11,824 nt of DNA from WLWS01 sp964639535 (GTDB lineage Bacteria; Pseudomonadota; Gammaproteobacteria; Eutrophobiales; Eutrophobiaceae). Of this stretch, positions 8,232 to 11,824 are shown one piece after another. The notes under the pieces are model-generated. The model was not told the DNA's origin, searched no databases, and was given only the letters and a program-made list of their open reading frames with translations. Position 1 is the first letter of the stretch; every line of letters begins with the position of its first letter. The stretch spans positions 1 through 11,824 of the forward strand of contig CAZXDV010000081.1 of assembly GCA_964639535.1 (NCBI GenBank), written 5' to 3'. Both the position numbers and the translations under genes were made by a program.

Positions 8232-9380
8232 AAAATGGGCCAGGCCTTAAAGCCCATGTACATGGAACATGCCATGGCGCGCGGCAGCCAGGCCATCACC
8301 AGCAGCACACCCTTCTACGAACGGCTGGTGCATTTCTGGTCCAATCACTTTGCCGTGTCCATCGACGATCCGCAGATGCTCGGGCTGGTGGGCACGCTGG
8401 AGATCGAGGCCATTCGCCCCCACGTGGGCGGCTTCTTCACGGATATGCTGATCGCGGTGGAGCAGCACCCGGCGATGCTGACCTTTCTCGATAATTTCCA
8501 GTCCATTGGGCCCAACTCCACCATGGCAAAATTCGCGGCGCGTCGTCGCAACAAGCGGGAAGTGGGTATCAATGAAAACCTGGCGCGGGAAATCCTTGAA
8601 CTGCATACGCTGGGTGTCGACGGTGGCTACACCCAGGAAGACGTGACCACCTTTGCCGGCGTCATCAGCGGCTGGACCTTTGGCGGTATGTTTCCCGACA
8701 GGGCCAATCGTGGTGCACCGGGAGAGTTTGCCTTTAACGAGTTAATGCACGAGCCAGGCAGTAAAACCGTGATGGGTAAAAGCTACAGGGAAAACGGCAT
8801 AAAGCAGGGAGAGGCAGTGCTGAAGGACCTGGCACGTCACCCGTCCACGGCACGGCATATTTCAGAGAAGCTGGCACGACACTTTATATCCGATGAACCC
8901 TCGAAAGAATCCGTCGACAGGCTGAGTCGCGTATTCATAAAAAGCAGGGGTTATCTTCCGGCGCTTTACGATGCGCTGATCGAACTGGATGAAACCTGGC
9001 AGGCAGTTCATGCAAAGTACAAGAGCCCGGTGGATTACGTGTATTCGCTTTTTCGCACCCTCGATCACACACCTGACAACCCGCAGCACCTGGTCGGTGC
9101 CCTGACCATCCTTGGGCAGGCACCGTTTCGAGCTGGTTCACCGGCGGGATGGCCGGATACTGCCGCGGCATGGTCCGGTGGTGAAGCATTGTTCAAGCGC
9201 GTCGAGCTTGCCGTGTCGGTGGCCAACAAGGCGGGTAACCGCGTTGACCCGCTGGGGCTGGCCAGGCTGATACTGGGACCGACCCTGGGTGAACATACCC
9301 GCCTTTCTATCAGCAGGGCCGAGTCGGCACGGCAGGGACTGGCGATGCTGTTTTCCAGCCCGGAATTCCAGAGGAGATAG
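8232..9380 (+). CDS. DUF1800 family protein, C-terminal part
   Basis: This is the continuation of the gene begun at 7967, about 382 codons; the first ATG (8235) is internal, not a real start. DUF1800 hallmarks are plain: FYERLVHFWSNHFAVS soon after the gap, NLAREILELHTLGVDGGYTQEDV, VISGWTFGG, ARHISEKLARHFISDEP, and PAGWPDTAAAWSGG near the end. Joined to the first part it gives roughly 470 residues plus the missing bases, normal for the family. The biochemical role of DUF1800 proteins is not established. The gene is followed after 3 bp by a DUF1501 gene, a pairing seen widely in bacteria and suggesting a joint function. If DUF1800 has no leader of its own, it may stay cytoplasmic or be carried out with its Tat-exported partner (inference). 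Confidence 0.9.
   Translation, partial: KMGQALKPMYMEHAMARGSQAITSSTPFYERLVHFWSNHFAVSIDDPQMLGLVGTLEIEAIRPHVGGFFTDMLIAVEQHPAMLTFLDNFQSIGPNSTMAKFAARRRNKREVGINENLAREILELHTLGVDGGYTQEDVTTFAGVISGWTFGGMFPDRANRGAPGEFAFNELMHEPGSKTVMGKSYRENGIKQGEAVLKDLARHPSTARHISEKLARHFISDEPSKESVDRLSRVFIKSRGYLPALYDALIELDETWQAVHAKYKSPVDYVYSLFRTLDHTPDNPQHLVGALTILGQAPFRAGSPAGWPDTAAAWSGGEALFKRVELAVSVANKAGNRVDPLGLARLILGPTLGEHTRLSISRAESARQGLAMLFSSPEFQRR
9371..9377 (+). promoter_or_regulatory. Shine-Dalgarno GAGGAGA for the DUF1501 gene
   Basis: GAGGAGA lies within the last codons of the DUF1800 gene, 6 nt before the ATG at 9384. It fixes that start and shows the two genes are translated from one message. Confidence 0.75.
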
Positions 9381-9383
9381 CCG

Positions 9384-10580
9384 ATGAAACGTAGACAGGT
9401 TCTCAAGTCCGCCCTTGCTCTTGGTGCCAGTATGGGTGCGCCCCGTTTAAGCTTTGCCGCAGGCGCTGGCGATAATCGCTTCGTGCTTGTCATCCTTCGT
9501 GGTGGCATGGACGGTCTCGCGGCGGTGCCGGCATGGGGTGATAACAATTACCGATCTCTACGGGGTAGCCTTGCCCTGAACCGGCCGGGTGGCAGCAAGG
9601 GCATACTGGACCTTGATGGCTTTTTTGGATTACATCCTTCACTGCCCAACATGCACGCGCTTTACCAGCAGAAGGAACTGATCGTTGCTCACGCGGTGGC
9701 CAGTTCCTACCGCGAACGTTCGCACTTTGACGGGCAGAAGCAGCTGGAAAATGGAAGCAATTCTCCCCTTGGTGCAAGGGACGGATGGCTTAACCGCGCG
9801 CTCCAGCATATGCAGGGTGAAGGCAATACAGCTATCGCGCTTTCCCAGAACGTGCCGCTGGTTCTCTACGGCGATGATCCTGTTAACTCCTGGGCGCCGG
9901 CAGCCCTGCCCGAGGCAGATGACGATACCATCAGGCGTATCGCCGGCATGTACGAAAGCGATGCCTTCTTTCATGAGCAGTTCAGCTCGGCGCTGGATAC
10001 GCGGGCCATGGCTGAGGGCCTGCAGGGCAGTGGCATGGGCAGGCGCCGGGGTGGTCGCGCGATGCAGGACATGGAGGTGTACGTAAAAGCAGCCGGTCGT
10101 TTCCTAAGGGACGAGGATGGTCCCCGTATTGCCGTGCTTGAATCCGACGGCTGGGATACCCACGCCAACCAGGGTACTGACAGGGGTCAGCTGGCAAACC
10201 GTTTTGCACAGCTGGATAAAGGGTTGGCATTGTTGAAAAAAGAGCTTGGACCGGCCTGGAAAAGAACCGTTGTGCTAGTTGCCAGCGGGGTTGGCGGGCC
10301 CGCTGCGGTAAATGGAGCGGCGGGAGCTGACCAGGGTACTGCCGGTGCCGCCTTTATTCTTGGTGGAGCGGTGGCCGGTGGACAGGTGATGGCGGACTGG
10401 CCGGGAATCGGGAAATCACAGCTTTACCAGGGCAGGGATCTCGCTCCAACCACCGACATAAGAAGCCTGTTCAAGGCCGTGCTGCATGACCACCTTGAAA
10501 TTTCCAGCGCTGCAATTGAAAAGAAGATTTTTCCGGATAGCCGCCTGGCCATGAAGACCAGGCAGCTCATGAATGCCTGA
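9384..10580 (+). CDS. DUF1501 family protein with Tat-type signal peptide and altered C-terminal motif
   Basis: This 398-residue protein begins with KRRQVLK, a good twin-arginine motif, then a hydrophobic stretch ending near LSFAA (about residue 26), so Tat export to the periplasm is expected. DUF1501 marks follow: RFVLVILRGGMDGLAAVP with D43, SHFDGQKQLE, DGWDTHANQG (D258, H260), LGGAVAGGQV, and DWPGI....LYQGRDLAPTTDIRSL. The family sits in the alkaline-phosphatase-like (sulfatase) fold group, and its usual C-terminal signature is SEFGRT...NG..GTDHG. Here that region reads SGVGG (301-305) and NGAAGADQG (310-318), replacing the Glu, Arg, Thr and His. Expected length and framing are otherwise intact, with no stop or frameshift, so this looks like change of function rather than a decayed gene. 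It follows the DUF1800 gene by 3 bp in an operon. Confidence 0.92.
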   Translation: MKRRQVLKSALALGASMGAPRLSFAAGAGDNRFVLVILRGGMDGLAAVPAWGDNNYRSLRGSLALNRPGGSKGILDLDGFFGLHPSLPNMHALYQQKELIVAHAVASSYRERSHFDGQKQLENGSNSPLGARDGWLNRALQHMQGEGNTAIALSQNVPLVLYGDDPVNSWAPAALPEADDDTIRRIAGMYESDAFFHEQFSSALDTRAMAEGLQGSGMGRRRGGRAMQDMEVYVKAAGRFLRDEDGPRIAVLESDGWDTHANQGTDRGQLANRFAQLDKGLALLKKELGPAWKRTVVLVASGVGGPAAVNGAAGADQGTAGAAFILGGAVAGGQVMADWPGIGKSQLYQGRDLAPTTDIRSLFKAVLHDHLEISSAAIEKKIFPDSRLAMKTRQLMNA

Positions 10581-10599
10581 TAAAGCGATTGATCAGGCA
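10574..10599. terminator. Hairpin spanning both stop codons between convergent genes
   Basis: TGCCTGAT (10574-10581) and ATCAGGCA (10592-10599) are perfect 8-bp arms around a 10-nt loop. The arms contain the stop codons of both the DUF1501 gene (10578-10580) and the opposing DJ-1-like gene (10593-10595). Neither side is followed by a real T-run, so it is a weak intrinsic terminator at best, but its position suits a shared bidirectional one. Confidence 0.5.
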
Positions 10600-11717
10600 A
10601 CGTAGGAAATGGGCAGGGTGTCGACCGGGTTCAGTGCGGCGATGTTCTCATCACCGGCGATAATTAATAGTCGCAGTAGCTGAATTAGCTTGATCAACTC
10701 CCAGTCCATGGCGGCGACGATACCGTGCATGGCAATCAGCAGGCGATCAATGGACTGCTCCGGCTCAGTTTTCAACTGCTTGAGCAGGGAGTTCGCTTCA
10801 CCAAAACCTTCAAGCTCGTAGGCCTGTAGCACGCTGACACTGTTTTCCTCCGCCGTGACTGTACGGGGCAGTGGCTCGTAGCCCAGCTCACGAATAGTCA
10901 AGTCTGCCATGGCCCACACGGACCAGGGGTTTTGACCGGTGACTATCCTTGAATCGTTGCTGACCTGCTCAAGGTAACGCGGTCCGGCCTCAAAGCTGGC
11001 ACCGCTATTAACCAGGCCGTCTTCAAGCAGGAAAGGAAACACCTCCCTTGCCTCGGGGATAAGGAAGAGCTCCTCCTCGTTGGTAAAGCTGCTGACCCGC
11101 TTGTTTGCCAGCAGGTCTGTACCGTCATGCAGTTTCACGTTGACCAGCGCGGCGGGCCCGTGACACACAGCGGCTATCACGCCTCCCGCCGCGTACACAT
11201 CGGCAACCAGGGTCTTGATCTCCTCATTGTCCGGAAAATCAAACATGGCACCCTTGCCGCCGACAAAATAAAGCGCTGCATAGTCTTCGCTTTGCGCCTC
11301 ATTAAGGGGAATTGAATTGGCGAGCTTTGCCTGTGCCTCGTCGTCGTTAAGAAAGGCGTAGTCATAGGTACCCATGTCATCACCATCGATCACCATGGGT
11401 GGTTCACCGCCGGAAGGACTGGCAATGTCCACCTCGAAACCATTGGCCGTGAAAACATAGTAGGCGCGCGCCAGTTCCGTGAGTTCAAAGCCGGTGGATT
11501 TGCCGCTCTCGCCCATGGTATCCGTACTGGTGACCACCGCGAGTATTCTTCCCCTGTCAGCCTTGATGGCATTTTGCAGGTAGGGAATGTCGGCAGCGCT
11601 GGATTGCTTTAGAGCGGCGCGCTCCTCGGTTCCGGGAATCATGCTTTGCAGCCAGGCAATCATGCCCACGGCGACCAGGGCACAAAGCGCTAATGAAATT
11701 GATATTTTTTTCAACAT
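10593..11717 (-). CDS. Membrane-anchored DJ-1/PfpI (Hsp31-like) domain protein with C-terminal extension
   Basis: This 374-residue protein has an N-terminal hydrophobic segment (about 5-24) that could be a signal anchor or uncleaved leader. A DJ-1/PfpI domain follows (about 57-281): RILAVVTST, GFELTELARAYYVF with a probable active-site Glu around 81, VDIASPSGGEPP, YFVGGKGAMFDFPDN, and the nucleophile elbow AAVCHGPAAL with C185-H186. This is the Hsp31/type 1 glutamine amidotransferase-like branch, whose members act on glyoxals, as chaperones or as hydrolases; which applies here is unknown. About 90 residues remain after the domain (285-374), with a mostly hydrophobic helical stretch (LLIAMHGIVAAMDWELIK onward) that I do not recognise. 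The start at ATG 11717 is backed by GGAGA 6 nt upstream. ATG 11738 would add seven residues but has no good ribosome site. Confidence 0.9.
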   Translation of the reverse strand: MLKKISISLALCALVAVGMIAWLQSMIPGTEERAALKQSSAADIPYLQNAIKADRGRILAVVTSTDTMGESGKSTGFELTELARAYYVFTANGFEVDIASPSGGEPPMVIDGDDMGTYDYAFLNDDEAQAKLANSIPLNEAQSEDYAALYFVGGKGAMFDFPDNEEIKTLVADVYAAGGVIAAVCHGPAALVNVKLHDGTDLLANKRVSSFTNEEELFLIPEAREVFPFLLEDGLVNSGASFEAGPRYLEQVSNDSRIVTGQNPWSVWAMADLTIRELGYEPLPRTVTAEENSVSVLQAYELEGFGEANSLLKQLKTEPEQSIDRLLIAMHGIVAAMDWELIKLIQLLRLLIIAGDENIAALNPVDTLPISYVA

Positions 11718-11723
11718 TGTCGT

Positions 11724-11728
11724 TCTCC
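11724..11728 (-). promoter_or_regulatory. Shine-Dalgarno GGAGA deciding the DJ-1-like gene start
   Basis: Read on the - strand, GTGGAGAACGACA precedes the ATG at 11717. GGAGA is 6 nt from that ATG, ideal spacing. The in-frame ATG at 11738 has nothing similar before it. Confidence 0.65.
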
Positions 11729-11761
11729 ACTTGTTCATGCTTTCAGGATGAAGCGAAGAAG

Positions 11762-11790
11762 GTGAAACGGATGTGAAATATCCCGTGAAA
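11762..11790 (-). promoter_or_regulatory. Three helically phased GTGAAA/TTTCAC repeats upstream of the DJ-1-like gene
   Basis: On the + strand GTGAAA occurs at 11762-11767, 11773-11778 and 11785-11790, with starts 11 and 12 bp apart. Read toward the gene on the - strand these are three TTTCAC direct repeats, the last 45 bp before the ATG at 11717. One-turn spacing suggests a protein-binding array on one DNA face. The regulator is unknown. I see no clear -35/-10 pair in the 107 bp available, and the window ends at 11824. Confidence 0.35.
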
Positions 11791-11824
11791 TTTAAGCGCT
11801 GCTGATTGGCAGATGAAGATGGAA

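Noticed and set aside
8222..8494. Apparent continuation of the DUF1800 N-terminal frame past the Ns
   Set aside because: After the gap this frame yields a low-complexity Ala/Gly/His/Arg-rich product, while the 8235 frame carries all DUF1800 motifs. It is a gap artefact.

Overview
The window is about 57% GC by eye and tightly packed. It looks like a gammaproteobacterial chromosome fragment, probably from an environmental or marine draft assembly. The evidence is the AlgZ/AlgR-like kinase and LytTR regulator pair, an RND pump operon, a POT peptide transporter, a DUF1800/DUF1501 pair, and a run of exactly ten Ns typical of a scaffold join. The lineage is an inference from gene style and no marker gene is present. 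I see no rRNA, tRNA, CRISPR array, transposase, integrase or phage gene.

Left part (1-5576, all + strand). The 3' end of a LytS/AlgZ-type sensor kinase overlaps by 4 bp a LytTR response regulator. A 182-bp gap follows, holding a small inverted repeat and a candidate two-half-site LytTR box. Next come an RND inner-membrane pump and its periplasmic adaptor, with no outer-membrane channel gene nearby. The simplest reading is that the two-component pair controls the adjacent pump operon.

Middle (5646-7966). A proton-coupled POT/PTR oligopeptide transporter (+) converges with only 6 bp of spacing on an exported peroxiredoxin-like thiol protein (-). A 140-bp AT-richer region separates that gene from the divergent DUF1800 gene.

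Right part (7967-10580, + strand). A DUF1800 gene is broken only by the 10-N assembly gap, which also puts its two halves in different frames. It is followed after 3 bp by a DUF1501 gene with a Tat-type signal peptide. This DUF1501 protein has lost several residues of the family's hallmark C-terminal motif. A hairpin spans both stop codons where it converges on the last gene.

Far right (10593-11824, - strand). A membrane-anchored or exported DJ-1/PfpI (Hsp31-like) domain protein carries an unassigned C-terminal extension of about 90 residues. Its upstream region has three GTGAAA repeats spaced about one DNA turn apart. One of them lies in a 9-mer that also occurs in front of the RND operon.

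Nothing here is a clearly new defence or mobile system. The items most worth a second look are the eroded DUF1501 motif, the possible shared regulatory motif, and the DJ-1 protein's extra domain.
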